Origin: Numida meleagris
Lineage: Eukaryota > Chordata > Aves > Galliformes > Numididae
DNA: 64,000 nucleotides
Assembly: GCF_002078875.1 (NCBI RefSeq)
Contig: NC_034411.1
Location: forward strand, 3,642,444 to 3,706,443
Reading direction: 5' to 3'
The position numbers and the translations under genes are program-made. Shown here piece after piece: positions 23,301 to 38,300 of this stretch (its first letter is position 1; the number at the start of each line of letters is the position of its first letter). Below the pieces are notes generated by a model that was not told the DNA's origin, ran no database searches, and saw only the letters and a list, made by a program, of their open reading frames with translations.

Positions 23301-26300
23301 AAGTCAGTAACACTCAGATGCCAGAGTTGTTACTACATTCTTTTTCAAAATAGGTCTTAATTATGCATCTTGGACACTTTGTAAGCTTATGCAGCTTACA
23401 TCTTATCATAGTTTACTTTCTAGAAGTGAATTTCATGTCCAAGTTTAGGTGAAATTTTGCAAGATACAAGGTACTGCCCATTCTGCATGCTGTCATGTCT
23501 CTGGTCTTTCCCGAATAACAGTTAACATGTTCTGCATCTTGCAGAGAGGGCACGGTGAAACCTCAGTGTGCTGTTGTGTTCAGGCACAGCAAGGAATGGC
23601 TCTTTGGTTCAATTCTCAATCATTTGGGATGTTCAGACTGGAAAAATTACTCTGAGAACATTGTTAAAGCTGCTGGGAAATGGATATTGTTTCTTTTTGC
23701 AACTAAGGAAAGCATGTTTGTATGTCATCAGATTATTTCCCCATATTTGTGCAGATAATACATGAGTATGGCATGCCTGGTAGTTTTAGTATGCTTCAGA
23801 CTTAGTGAAATCGACATGTTTTCTGGGTGTATTTTTTTATTTATACAGAAATGCTGGATTCTTGAGAAATTTAATCTAATTGGTTCTTAGTAGTTAGTGT
23901 TTTGAAACAAATGAGTTAGAATTTCTAAGGACAAGCTGAATGTATCTTGCTAGGGCAGCCTGTGTTGCTGTGATGATTGCTGTACTTCTTACATAGACCT
24001 CAAAAAAATGAAAATAAACTGTGCTTATTTATTTATTTGTTTCTGTGATAAATGTGAAGGCATTTGGAGGCTTCTCCCTGTGGTGTATTCTGGTACCTGA
24101 ATTCAATGAGGCTTTGGTTGCCCATCTCTGGGAGAGTTTTCCAGGTGGCCTGGGGAAGGAGCTGTGAGGATAGTGCTGAAACAGAGCACAGCGAGGACAC
24201 GAGTGCCTGATTTATTTATCTATTCACTTTTAGAAATGCCAAATATTATTTGGGGAACGTGCTGTGGGTGTAAAGGAAGAGCAGACTGTCTGTATGACCT
24301 GAGGTCTGGTTCCCTAAGTCTCTGAATTTGTCATGAGTTCCATCTTCTGCCATGGAGAAGGGAACGTTCCATCTTCAAAAGATTGTGACTTTCAGTGTTG
24401 TATACAGTTGCTGAAGCACTTTGTTGTGAAAAATAAAGAACTATCATAATCCATCTCTCAAGCATATTGTTTTTAACAGCAGTAATGATTCATGTGTAGG
24501 CTGTCTCTGAAGGATTGCATAAAATGCAAATAGTTGCTTTCTTGGCTGTGACGCTTTATTTCTTCTTGTGAGCTTTTATGTGCAAAAGACCAACAAATGG
24601 GTCACCACTGCTTAAATTACTTGTCATTCATTGTGCATCCTGCATGTAGTTTTTCTGAAGACTCGATGGCTCTTCGTTATGCAGAAATTTATTGCGGTGA
24701 TTTTGCTTGATGATTAAACTCTGACTGCTGGTCATATATAGCATTGCTCAGTTTTATTTTATTTCCAAAAGTAGATGTTGAAACTAGTTTCCCATTTAGA
24801 TATAACTTCTAAATTTCATATTCCAATAGCTGAGAAGTCGTAAGTTCCAGACATTTTTTCTCTGAAATCTGTGCAAAAACATGTGTGTTCTCTTGCCTTT
24901 GTGGGAAGCTGACCATCAGTAAGTTAGCTGTCCTGTGCTAACGCTATACCTACTTGCCAAGTCCTAGTTTATTATGCTAGTCCTTTGTTTTTTTAAAGTG
25001 TCTCGAAACCTGGCTTAAACACTATTTAAAAGTCATGTTTACCAAAAGAAGACCCCCACCATAGCTTGGATTTATCCAGATTATTTATTACCATCCAGTA
25101 AACTGACAAAAAATGTTTGGTAGCCCCAACTGTTCTTTACATCTGATATTATAGGACTCCATTCAGGAAAGCACTTAAGCGTATGCTTAAATTGCTTTGC
25201 TTTGTGGATGCTCTGTTGAGTAACAAAACTGAGGGGAAATGAGCTTGACCAAACCTCTTTCTTTGTTTGATCTGCCGCTGTTAGCATCAGTCAGAGGAAG
25301 ATCGCCGTGTATTATTCCACATAAGTGCTTTATTAACTGCATGTGCTATGAATTAAATTAGGCTAGCTTTGTGTAATTTGGCTCGGTTTCACTCAGTGGC
25401 TGGAAACACAGGTAAATCATCTCACAGTAAAACTAACTGCCCTGCTGCTCATCTCTGCCTTAGCTGGGAGATAGACCCCATTAGCTGATGAAAAGGCAGA
25501 CCTAAGCCACCCAATCTCAAAATCTGGACTGTATCAATCTAACAGTAGTTATTACCAGACACTTCAGAAAAATGTAACCCAAAGTGAGCCTCTTAGAAGG
25601 AAATTCTATCTGTAACGTCTTCATTAGAAATCAGTTTATATTCTGAAATGCTAGGGCATTCCAAGAGAGGGGGAAGGGGAAAGAGTGCTAGTGCCACGGC
25701 ATTTATTTAGGATCATTCCAAGCATCTTCCTTTGCAGCAAGGGAGTAAGTAATGGTGAAGAGTTCTAATTATTATAGCTATCTGCTTTCTGTTGTGTTCT
25801 CTCTCCCTGTATATAACCATTTCATTTATGTTTTGCATATTAGTTTATCTGTATCCTCTGAATGAGCCAGTTTATTATGGAAAATTTGACTATTTAGTTT
25901 TGTTTCCTGCAGAAAATATTGCAGCTACTGCCTGAGAGGATTTTTTATCGATGGCATTTTCGCAGTATAGGTAAGAAGGAATGGTTTAAAAATGTTCTAG
26001 TAAAAATAAAGTCTATGTTTTCTATAATCACTTTCCTGGTTCTACAAGTCCTCTCAACCACAGAATGATACAGTTTTGCCCAATACACAGAGAGTACTTA
26101 CATGTGAGATTTGCATCTGAAAATTCTTGAAACATCTGGAAAATCTTTTTACCTGCTAAAATAGCTTTGTGTGTTGTTTTGTGTGGTTTTGATTGCTTGC
26201 TTCACTTTTATTTTTGCATGAAAGCTCTTGGAATTTTTGTATTGGATTTACTGTGGTCCTCTTTCCTTTCATCTCTCTCATAGCTTTTAGAGCATCAAAA

Positions 26301-29300
26301 TGATGAGGGATCTAAACCAGTACACCTTTTCCTAATTAGGTCTCCTTTTGCATTCACAGACTAAGTCCAAAAATCAAGATTGAGAACAGTCCTGGAATCT
26401 ATATTTATTTGCTCTCTTGCAAATTTGCATTGTGATAGTCTTTCACAAGTGATCACATACAAGATGCCTGCACAAAATTGTAGTAATAAAAATTGTTCTT
26501 TGCCTAAAAATAGATACTGTGTTGAACTTGTAATTGGTCTCCTTTGGAAATATATTCTGATACATTTCTGCTTTCCATTGGTGCCTGTTGAGTAGTTAAG
26601 CACAAGTTACACTAAATGTGAACCATTGGGCTGCTGTATCACATAAGAGTTTAATTTCTTCTGTGATAGTCCTGTGACATTATTCTCTGTACATTTTAAT
26701 TCATTAATATTTGTGAAGCATTCAGCTATCACCACCTGGGAATTAAAAGGAATTTTTGTTTCAGAGCTGGGATAGTGAAACAAAGAAATAAAGGACAAAA
26801 ACTTATTTTTTTGAATAACTTTGGTGAGCGGCCCACAGTTTTGTTGGCCTGTGTATGTGGGATTCTGATTATACAGTACTTCTGCAAGTTGGGCCCCAGC
26901 TGTCTTTCGTGGAGGATTTGCCAAGCCAATTGACATTGGCCATTTCAGGCACAAGATCCTGTGGATGGCATTTGCTTGATCAAACCAAGAGGCTCTCCAT
27001 TGATAATCTGCACTCCACGATATTTAGAATACATACTCTGGCTTCTGGAGCAAGAGAGGGAATAGGAGAAGTGTAGGAAAGGAGCTGGTAAAGCTCGGCC
27101 TTTTTTCCTTGGCTTCCTGTCCATTCTGTCTGTTCACAAGCAGGTGTTCTGCAGAACATTTCATGAGCATAGAACTGAACCCTGCGTTGCAACGTATGCC
27201 TAAAAGGAGAATAATAGAGTTGTCAACTTAGTTAAGGCACTTAGAGTGCTTGGCTTAAAACTTGATATTCTTCCACTAGTTGTTCACCTTAAAGCATTAA
27301 GATAATAAGTATCTAACAGGTTGGGTGACTCATGAACGTTGGAAAAACAATTTTCTGAACTTTTATTGGTGAGTCTTTCTGTAGATAGTATAGGGATTTC
27401 AAGTGTGTCTTAAAATCAGGTTCTAAAAATGCTATAGGGAAGATGGTCTAGCTGTCTTTATTTTGAAAGTAGTTAACTTTCTAATTATTTAAGTATTTCC
27501 TATGGCAGTCCCTTTTGGCCTTGTGATCATGTACAGGAGACAAAGAAAAAATTATTCTTCTCCTCATTTGACCAGACTTAACAAATTAGAGTCAAGTGAG
27601 AAGTAAAATACTTTTATTTTGATAGTCCAGACAACTTGCAATCCACTGAAGTAGTTTAATTTGATAATTTCCTCTGGACTAAACTTCTTTGAGTCATTAC
27701 AACTGTGAAAATCCTGTTTTTGAATGCTACCACGGTGGTCCCAATATTTTCTTTTGCTGTTTGTTGAAGTAAATTGGACAGATTATACTGCGTTGGGAGG
27801 GGAGCAAAGGGATATATTCCTTCATTATAGTACTTTTTTGTTGGTTGCTTGGTTTGGTTTCCAGCACCGTTTCATCAGCTGTAATGTTTTTGTCCCAACA
27901 ATGTATTTGCTGTTGCAAAAGAAATAATGAGTGGAAGGTGAAGGTCAAGGAAAGGGCTGTTGTCACATTTCCAGTTAGCAGTGAGAAAAATAAAAGGAGA
28001 TCTCTGCTTGACCACTTAACTTCCATTTCATCTGAATGAGTCCAGAAGAAATTGCTTTTAGTCAGTTGTTTTAGAGCTAATGTATTTATGTTCTCACTCC
28101 CTTTGAGTAGTGGTATTTGGGTAAATTTATAGCTGTGTTTGATAAACGAGCAACAAAATTTGGTTGTAGTGATTTAAAGTGCACCTTGTAATTTGCTTTT
28201 TGCTTGATGTTCATGTGTGCTAATATGTATTTGCTATATATGTTAATAACTTCCATCTAAAATTTTGAAATGGAGTGGTCTCAAAGGGTCATATTTAAAT
28301 AAGTCTATGATTCTCAGAACCAGGGGAAATAACACCTGAGTTCTACATTTTGTTATTTTGCGAGGAGTTCGACTGAAAACATTTTTAACTGAAGAATTTG
28401 ATACGTAAGATCACTCTGGTTTTATGTCAGACATTTGGAACAAGCAGTTGACCTGGTATTTTTAAACTTGAATCAAAATATTTTGCAGTTTCAGTAGCTG
28501 TTCACCTTTTTTTAAAAAAATAGACATGAATATCATGGAGATTTCTAGCATAGTTTTCTTAAATTTTTGCCTATATTAGTCTTTGTAAATGCATGATTCC
28601 CACAAATTGGACTTACTGTGATCCATTTGATACTTTGCAGAAACGAATATATTTGCCTAAAAGATTATGTGGAATTGTTTGAAGCGTTTTCCCAAATCTA
28701 GCAAGTCAACATTTCTCCTAGATGCCTTATTTTTCAAAGCAGATAATTTCTGACAATTCTCATCCGGCTAAAAACAAAAGTACTTCACTGTCAAGTGAGG
28801 TGTTATGTTAAAACTCTGTTCACCTGAAGATGATGGCGATAGTTGCAGTTTGATTCGTTTTGCTTTTTATCCCCCAGAGGTTTTCATTTTATTTTGAAGA
28901 CCAGTGTAGTAACAGCACAGGAAATAGCATTAAAGCAGCCTTTTCTGTAATGTTTTATTAGAAAGCATCTTAACGTCTGATACGTGCCTATTTCATCTTC
29001 CTAATCCAGGGTCGATTTTGAAGAAACTTTTGCACACTGGAAACTCTCTCAAGGTATCTCTCTTTGATGATGTATTCTTATTTCTTTTTCATTTGACTTG
29101 TATGAAGCAAATTATTTTATAGATTCTCAGTATCAACATTTTTCAGATCACTAGACTTTTCCATTCACCTTTTAATTACCAGTTTTAAGATTGTAACTGT
29201 AGGCTGTTTTAAAATGCATGTTCTTTAGTTGTGCTCTTCTGACGACCTTTCTAAACTTAGCTGGAGAAGTTAGCAATGTATCTGCTTAATGCTTTATTTT

Positions 29301-32300
29301 TTCAGATCTCTCTAGCATGAAGTGCACTGTATTACATGTATAGGTTTCTTGTTTGCCAAATAGTTTGAAATCCATTTTTGTTACTCAAAAGAAATGGCTA
29401 AAATCAAAATTGGATCTTGTTAATGAGAAAGAAGAAAGTGAACTTACAGAATACTCTGCCTTGGGTGGTTTTCTGGCATCTCAGATTTCTTGGGGATATT
29501 CTGGTCCTGCTGACATTGAGGACAGCAGCTTACCTTAACCTGCATGGAACTGGGATTTCGTAATTGGTAGGGCAGAAGCAGGTCAGCTCCTTGTCCCCGA
29601 GTGGAGGTTGGAGCTGTCATACACTCTCCTCGGAGTGCCGGTGTCTTGGTACAGTTTGCTCTCACCTTTCACTGCTGCTGTTAAATTAGCAATGGGATTA
29701 TTCGTTCTATGACCAAAACACTCACTAGTACAGAATTGGAATCAATGTACTTGTCCTGCACTTTCTTAACTACTTGACTATGTTACTGTACTTTCAAATT
29801 TGTTTTCATATTGTTTTCTACAAAATCATCCCCTTGTAGATAAGATGTGAAGGAATCCGACTGTTTCTTCTCTGGCTTCAAGCACTTCAGACTAACTGTA
29901 CAGAAGAGCAGATATTAATATTTGCATGCCTTGTGCCTGGGTTTCCACCAGTTATGTCCTCACGAGGCCCCTGTACATTAGATAACATCATTAGTCCTCC
30001 TAATTCACCAGATGGTGAGTAAACTAACAAGTTCTGTGGTAGGTGTTTCACTTTCTCCCTTTTCCTGAATTCACTGTGAACCTGGAAAGCAGGAACAGTG
30101 CCACGTGGATGATACTATTTGTCTTTGTAGCTCAGAGACAGCTTGAATTTGTCAAGCTATTGACATTTTTTGCAGCGTTATGGCCTTTGGGTTTGTCATT
30201 CTGAGTTAAGAACTTTTTCTTTTCCTATATTGAGGTGAAGCTACATGAACACGTTACTGCAAAATAAGTTACTGTGTAGATTTACAGCATATTTGTTAAT
30301 CTGCAGCAACTTCTTGTGTTAATCCTTCCAAACTGCACTAAATCAGAGATTGGACCTGTCCTCAGATATATGTGAAGGTGTATGGGAAAATACTGGAAAT
30401 CCAAGCAGTTTTGGCTTTGCGCAACTTAGTAGCACATAAGTAATTACTAGCAAGTTGGTCTTTTTATAGAGAATGTTATTTATTTCATTATTTTCAGGTT
30501 TTCTGTGTTTAAAGCATTCTCTTTTTATTCTAGCTAAGATTTTTCCAGAAGAAATTACTCCACTTTTGCCAGCTGTCTCTGGAGAGAAAATTGCTGAAGA
30601 CCAAACCTGCTATTTTCTTCAGTTACTATTAAAATATATGGTAATTCAGGTGCGGAGCATATATGTTTTTAACTATTCATATTTGGAGGATTATACTTGT
30701 GGTAGAACATCATTTGCACTTTATATATACAGAGCTGCTCTTGCCCCTTTTCATGAAAAAGCTGTCATCTGCTTTTTCTTATTTTCTTTTTTAAGAGTAA
30801 TTATCCCAAGGATATTTCTTTGAGCCATTTCTGCTGAAAATCCTAATTCTTACCAGAAATAAGGAAAACTTGATTAATATTAACCGAACTTAAAAAAGTT
30901 TTTCTTTGTGTCCCTAAAGATCTCTCACGAAGTTGCTGTAAAGTTATTGTTACTGTTTCAGCAACTGTAATTAGAAAGCTGATTTTCAAAATTTAGCTTT
31001 AATTTGACTTGGAAGTGAAGGGTACAGTATTCTTATGTTATCATATCCTTCAGTGTATGCACTGTTCTTTAAGATGATTTTGCAGAGAGAGCCAGATTTC
31101 CTTTTAGAGTGATGTGACCACACACGGTCTTATTTTTCTGTTTCACTGGTAGCAGTTAAAAGCTCCAGTTAAGAGGGCTGCTGGGGGTCCTGATATGTAA
31201 ATAATGAGGTTCCATCATAGTGATCATTGCATTTTTTTAAAAAATTATTTACCAGTTTTCATATCTATATCTCCTAAGCTGCATTTTTTCTAATTCTCTA
31301 GTCAGCTGGAATAAATCGTTATACTCCAGTAAGATGAACAAAACAGTAATATCACACTCAAAATCCAGGAAAGAGTTTTTTTTACAATTACTTTTTAAGG
31401 CAGACATTTTTACATATTAGCAAGGCAAGGTACAGGGTATTTGTTAGATCTTTTAAATCTCCACATAAAAATTGTATGGGAAGAAGGATGAAAGAAGTAT
31501 TGTAACTGCCTGTTTTATATGCTGTGTATGCATTTAGAAAGTTCATATGGGGCAGAAATACAAGTTGATCTTTTTGCGTACATTAATAGCCAAGAAGGAC
31601 CACTGGAGAAAGAGATAAGAAAGGAGAGATGGCTTCTGAGTTTTGTTTTTTTGAAGGATGCAAGTCACATATAAATCAAAACTTTTAACTAGAAATAAAT
31701 CAGATTCATCTGTTGAAGAAATAAGATTATCTGTTTTAAAAGAATGAAGGAAACAACATTTTAAAGGAAGAGGAAACTGTTTAGACAACAAACACGATTA
31801 TACTATGTATATATATATATTACCATGTAGTAAAAAATGCAATACCAAAGAGGTATTTGGAAAAGCTTTTGTTGATTAATTTGTTTGAGACAGTTGCTGT
31901 GTGAAATTATCAACACAGCACTCCTCTTACGTATCAGATTTTCACAGTATGTCGGTGAAAAAAATATTTTCACTGCTGTTTTTACACTCTGATTGTGTGT
32001 CTGGGATCTAAAACATGACTGCGCTACAAATCCAGTTTCATTGTTGTTCATCAGCATATCAACATCCATCCTGCTTGTGTTGCTAGGTAGAGGCGAGTGT
32101 GCATGGGCAGTAACCTTTTTGCTACAGACTGAGGATGAGATGAAAATAACGTGACACAAGTACAGAATGATCGCTCTGAGCTGGAATGTAGAGCAAGTCT
32201 TGAAGACAAAGGGAACAAATTCTCTACTGTTTAAAAATTTGCACGGGTTTTAACAAATACATTTTGGTAGGAAAAGCAACTTGTATGTGTTCTGAGATCA

Positions 32301-35300
32301 CATACCATTTTAGTTCTTTAAAAGCTGATAGTGCTTTAAAAGCAGTAGGACTGGTGATCTGTCAGTATGCAGTTGAATTGGCACAAAAAAAATGAAACTA
32401 ATTTCATGGTGAAATTTAATGAGTGTAACTTAAAAAAAAATCAAGTCTTAGTAGGTAATGGTTAAAAATAAAAAACAAGGAAAGTGAAGGTGAACTATGA
32501 CTTTGAGTAATAAATGCTTTTGATTGCTGTAGAGCTGGGAAGATTTGTGGAGCAATTTGTAGAAAATCTTAGAAATTAAATTTTAGAAACAGCCACTGCA
32601 GTTGTAATCTGGCAGTCCATTTCTGCATCGTAACAGCAGATATTGCAAGTATACATGAATAAAGTGCATGCACTTGTTGACTGTGGCTCCCTTAGCGTAC
32701 TTCAACCTTATCTTAAGTAGACTGGGTATTAATCAATGCTAATAATCTGACAATAATTACAGTAACTCAGTAATGTCAGTGTCATTAATCTGAATGTCAT
32801 TAATACTCCAGTGTGTATTTACATTCACAATTTATGTCTATCTGGACAGAATTTAACATAGTTTATTTGACATAATAAGTGTTGGAAAAAGTCTGTAGTC
32901 TTGCTTCCACCTCTATGTGTCTGTTTTGCAGAAGTGTAGGGCATTGCAAGCCCCAAAATTTTAGAGAGCTGGAGAAAGGTACAGTCTAGATTAAAACAGG
33001 AGAATGTGTTTAAAAGAAAAAAGATCCCACTCAACTAAAATAAACAAACCTTTTTTTTAACTTCATATGTTATCACATTGGAAAGAGACAGTGAACTTGT
33101 CCATTATGTACGATTGGACAGGCTTTTCTAAGTGTTTCTAAGTGTCTTTTGATATGTTCGAAAACTAAAAAAGGGGAGATGAGAGGTAGGTTCAAATTTG
33201 AAGTAAGTGTCAAAAATGGAGTGCTTGCAGTGCTTACTTGAGTTTCATAGAGAGAGAAGTGATACAGGAGACTAAAATCCAGGTAGACCTTGGTCATCAG
33301 TGGAAAAAATGCTTCAGTTTAGAAAGGTGTACTTTGGTGTTTCCTGTTTGAAATTTTATTGGATTTTCTTGCACAGATAAAAACCATACCCACTTAGTTT
33401 GTGTTCAACATTTTCCAAATTGAAAGTGTTTTAATATTCAAAAAGCAACCCTTGCAAAAATTTGTCATGGTCTTCCAAAGAGCACTTTCAAAACTGTTGT
33501 TAAGGCATGCCTTGAAAGTGCCTATGTGGTTCCCTGGTGTATGTCTGCACAAGAACAGAGTGCTGCTCAAGACAAACTGGGATGTCAGCCTCTTCCTTCT
33601 CAGTGGAAAGCACTTGTGCCTGGAGTCACATGTCTCAAAGGAGCGCTGTGCGCACAGCCTTCCTTTGAAGTGTAGGCATTGAGAATTGTTCTGGTTAACG
33701 ACATGTTGGTGATGCAAGTGTAGCCCAGAGGTATTCATAATTTCATCCAAATTCACAGGTAAGAAGCAAATTAAAAAAAAAATAATAATGCTGTATTTTT
33801 TGTGCTTCACAGAATACGAACAGCACAAATGTGCTGTTTTCTAATGAGCTTTCTTTCTTTAATATACTAAAGTTCTTCAAGGTAGTATCTCATATTCTTA
33901 CTGTGCTTTCTAAAAAAATAAATAAATTTGGGACTGTTGGTTTTTCATCCCTCTTGTTAAAGTGCAGTTGTTCATCTTTCTCATTAAGCAGAGCAACATT
34001 TTGTCATCAACATGGAATGATTCTCAGTATAAAACATGAACTTCAAGCTTTTTGTTTCTTTCTTTTTAATTCTCTGGCAAAGGCTGCAAGCCTGGAGTGG
34101 AAGAATAAGGAGAACCAAGACACTGGTTTTAAGTTTCTCTTTACCTTGTTCAGAAAATACTACCTTCCACACTTGTTTCCATCTTTTACAAAACTAACTA
34201 ACCTCTACAAACCTGTTCTCGGTAAGTAGCAAATTTTGTCTTTTAAGTAAAAAAAAGAGTCCTTGTTTCCTTAAACAGAAAAAAATGAGCATCGAAAGCC
34301 AAATGAAAGGAAACAGAGTTGTAGCTCTGAAGCAAATGATGAGCTCCGTTTGTGTTGCTAGAAGCATCTATCAGAAGCACTTCTCTGGGATTAAAGCATA
34401 TTATTTCAGTAATGCTCATGTTTTTCTTTGACTTTCTCCCAAGATTCTACTGAATTATGTATTAGAGCCAATAGGAGCAGGGTTGTTAATACTCACCTGA
34501 CTCACCTCGCCTCTTCCTCCTCTGACTTCTATCTCCCGTCTTTGCAATTTGCTGTTAGTGTCTGAAGTCACCTCTGTCCCACTTCAGATGTGTTGTTCAC
34601 AAGTAGAGGACAATCCTTCTCTGTTCTTCAGCTGTGTACAAGTGATTATTCCCCCGAGATCTAAGCATCTGTGTTAATTGTGACCCAACCTATGTACGTT
34701 TGGCAGTCTTCCACTTTCTTCCCATGTGTGTTCTCTCTTTTATTTTAGCTTGTGCAGTACTCTTTGCACCTGAGCTAACATCTCTTTCCCATGTGCTAAG
34801 TATCCTTATTAATCTTTCCACTATTGAGTGTTCCTGAGTCGTCATCTCTTTCTCACTACCTTACTAGTAAGACCCCATGAAAGTTGTAAACTCAGCTTAT
34901 GTTGCAGGCTCACGTTTGTTTGGCATCTTGTCTTTCTCTTTGCAGCTCTTCTCTTTTGCTTTCCTTCCTTTTGCCTAATACAAATTATAGCCTTCATGAA
35001 AGATTTGTGCTTTTGTGTTCTTGCTTTTTTTTAGAAGAAGTTATTAATACAAATGTTAAATAATAAAAGCAGTCATTATTGCATCTGTTATTTCACATGG
35101 AGAAAATGTTGGTGACATGTTCTATGCATTTAAACAGAGTCTGGAAGCAAGTACAGCTTTTTAAGATCAGGTTTTCTCTGCATTTTCTCTTTTTATCTCA
35201 CCAGATATTCCTGATACAAGACCAAGACCAGTCTACATTACTGCAACACGAAACAATGAAAATGTCTATAGCACAAAAATTCCATATATGGCAGCTCGAG

Positions 35301-38300
35301 TTGTTTTTATTAAGTGGCTTGTCACTTTCTTTCTTGAAAAGAAATATTTAACTGCTGTTCAGCATACAAAAAACGGAGGAGAAATGCTCCCTAAAATTAT
35401 CCAGGTGTGCTTTCAGGTTTACCTTTTTTCTCTTCATACATGCTAGAGACCTTGCAAGTGATCGCAGTGCACTGACAACTGCAGCGAGAAAGAAATGCAA
35501 TCCCCACATGAATAACTGATGTACTTGTAAATTGATTATTTTTTTCTTTTGTGAGGGAGGGAGTCTTCAAGGGAATCTCTTAAGTAATTAACCACATTTT
35601 TCTTCTCATATCTGTTTGCCTTACCAGATTTCATTACTATTATCTTTAGACTTCTGGAATTTAATCTGTAAACTGTCAAACTTACTTGAGGCGCATACCA
35701 TTTCCCAGTAACATCAAAGACTGTTTTGTTTTCCTCTTGATTGTAGCAGCTGTTTACAATGAGATACTAGAAAAATATTTCACTTTTAGATTCTGGTTGA
35801 GGTTTCTGTAGGATTAGGGATTTAAAATGAATTTTGTGGAAACAAATTGTTTTAAAAGACCCTCTAGCTTCCCATTAAAAATCTAAGATCAGTGTCAATT
35901 TTATATTCTTCTCTTGAATTGTAGGTCAGTGTCAAATCTGGCTTCAGTGGAAAAACATTCATTAACTGTGAAAGTCAAACTGTATATTTTCACGTTAATT
36001 AATTTCTTCACTGAAGAGTTTTGAAACCTTAGAAGGGCCAAGTGTAGCTTACCTACTGAAGGTGCTTTTTAGTAATCTTTTCATTCTCATTGGAATTTCC
36101 ACCTTCTGTCTAAATATGTGCTGTGTCATTGCAACAGGCATAGCCTGGTAAATGAAATCTTTTCACTGAATTTTATGGACGACTGACACCAATTAAATAT
36201 TTAGGCTATATAAAGATATTGCTGCCTTCAGAATGGAACCTTGTCAAAAGTTAGCACTTAGCTGAAGCCAAGTGTCAGCTTTTGGCACATGTTGACTTCT
36301 TGGTTGTTAGAAGCTTCGCTGCCTGTAGCCTGTGCCTTGTTAGTATGGCGGAATTTTACAAATAAGTTTATTATGAAAAGCAGTAGAGACATTACTGCTG
36401 CTCTTTGTCACCTTACTGAAGTAAACATAAAGCTGAACTGCATTTGGGCAATGCGTTCAGTTAGTGTAAGTAGCATTCATTTTCCGGTAATTCACATGCA
36501 GTTTTATTCACTTTCTTCCAAAGGCTTTGTAAGGTCTTCCCTTGACTGAATTATTTTAGCCAGACATGGTTCAGGATGAAATGTTGCAAAGTAAATGCAA
36601 CGCCACGCCAGAACATTACCTGGCAAAGAGCTGTCAGGAATAATAATGCCTAAGAATATGCACCATGTATAGTGATGTGATCCATCTTTTCTCTGAAATC
36701 CAGTGGACTTGGAGATGCTTCTCCCTTGTCCCTGCCAGCCCTCCAGTCCCGCCACTACACCCCTTCCTCTTTTTTTCTCGGGGAGCAGACAAGTCAGGCT
36801 GCAGTGGACTCATAGGAAGTATGTTTCATGTAGCATATAGGACCAAATTCCTTCTTGTATCAAAAAGCAGACTGAAAATTGCACCTCCTGACTGCTGGGA
36901 TCCCTGGGTGCTATGTGAAAATGAATGCTACTGTCTTGAGTTCTGAGAAAGTCTCTCAGATTTTTGGCATGCGGTGTTTCAGTAATTTAATTAGATATAT
37001 CTTTTCTTCTGTGTAGACTGTTGGTGTTGTAAACCAAGATAAAAACCCTGAACTGGAAACCAGCGTGCCTTATGCAAGCGAGCAAGAGAGAAGCCATTCC
37101 AATAGCAGCACATTATCTGACCGGCGGCTCAGTAATTCAAGCCTCTGCAGCATCGAAGAGCAGCATCGGACCGTCTACGAGATGGTGCAGCGGATCCTCT
37201 TGTCCACTCGAGGATATGTTAACTTCGTTAACGAGGTGTTTCGGCAGGTAAATGTGCCTGTGTAGTTGCCATTACGTGATTTTTTTAAAATGTCATGGTT
37301 ACTCGAAAGATCACTGTGAAGGCTGCTGGTCAGGTAACTGATCAAGCATTGATGCTCATCACACCATCACTTTTATTTGGGAGGTCTTTCTGCATCTAAT
37401 TTGAACTACAAAATTTATATGGGAGCTGAAACTTTGCTGATACTAGATGGCAAATATGTCATACTTGAATGGGCCACTTAGATTGCAGTTATTATTTGAA
37501 CGAGTAAAATTCTTTTTTGTGTGGTCAAAGTCATTATTTATTGCTTCTACTAGTATTTCTCTTTATTTTGATATCTTTTCAATTGTTTGGGATAAAAATA
37601 CACGTGGACTTACTGTATATTCCCAGTCCTCTTTTGCTTTGTTGTCATGGTAGAAATTGGTTGAAACAGCAGTTCCAGGTTACATAAATTTATAGGAGAC
37701 ACCCTCCAGCAGCAGAGTGAGCATGCATGCTTTACTGGGGAGTGTTTTGTGTGACACAGTTAAGGAACACTTTGTACCAGCGCATTTGACAGGGAGGGGT
37801 GATTTTGTGTATGTTGCGAACCACTGTGGTATGCTGCCCTCTGCTGGTGTTTGGTCAGAGTGTATGCAAAGATCAACTAGCTTCTAGGGAACAGAAGCTA
37901 ACAGGATGCAGCACTCTTATTAGATATGATCAGTGTTCAGTAATCGAAGCAGATCATGGTACTTGGATCCTGTCTGTATTATTAATAGTCTAGCAATTGT
38001 CTTCAGACTTTTTCAGTTTCCCCATAACTTGCAGAACAACGTGCTTGCTATGTGGCGTATTTGGTCTAGCTTTGCTAACCCATCAATTTCAGCAGACTAG
38101 GAGTTTGAGACTCCATCTAGCTGTTGGATATTGCACTTCATGCTGACTGGAGAAAGGGAAACGTGCTGTACGGTGCAAAGATTTCCCCCAGTCTGAGCAA
38201 GATACCCCAGTAATGTTTTTGCAGCTAAACAGAGTATAGGAAGATATGCTATTAACGTTTGTTCTGAAATGCGTTACTACAGCTTGTTCTGTTGTTAATT

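Noticed and set aside
36289..36946. Frames of 83-93 codons in intron 9, checked as a possible extra exon
   Set aside because: No similarity to RALGAPA2, and exons 9 and 10 already join in the correct phase.
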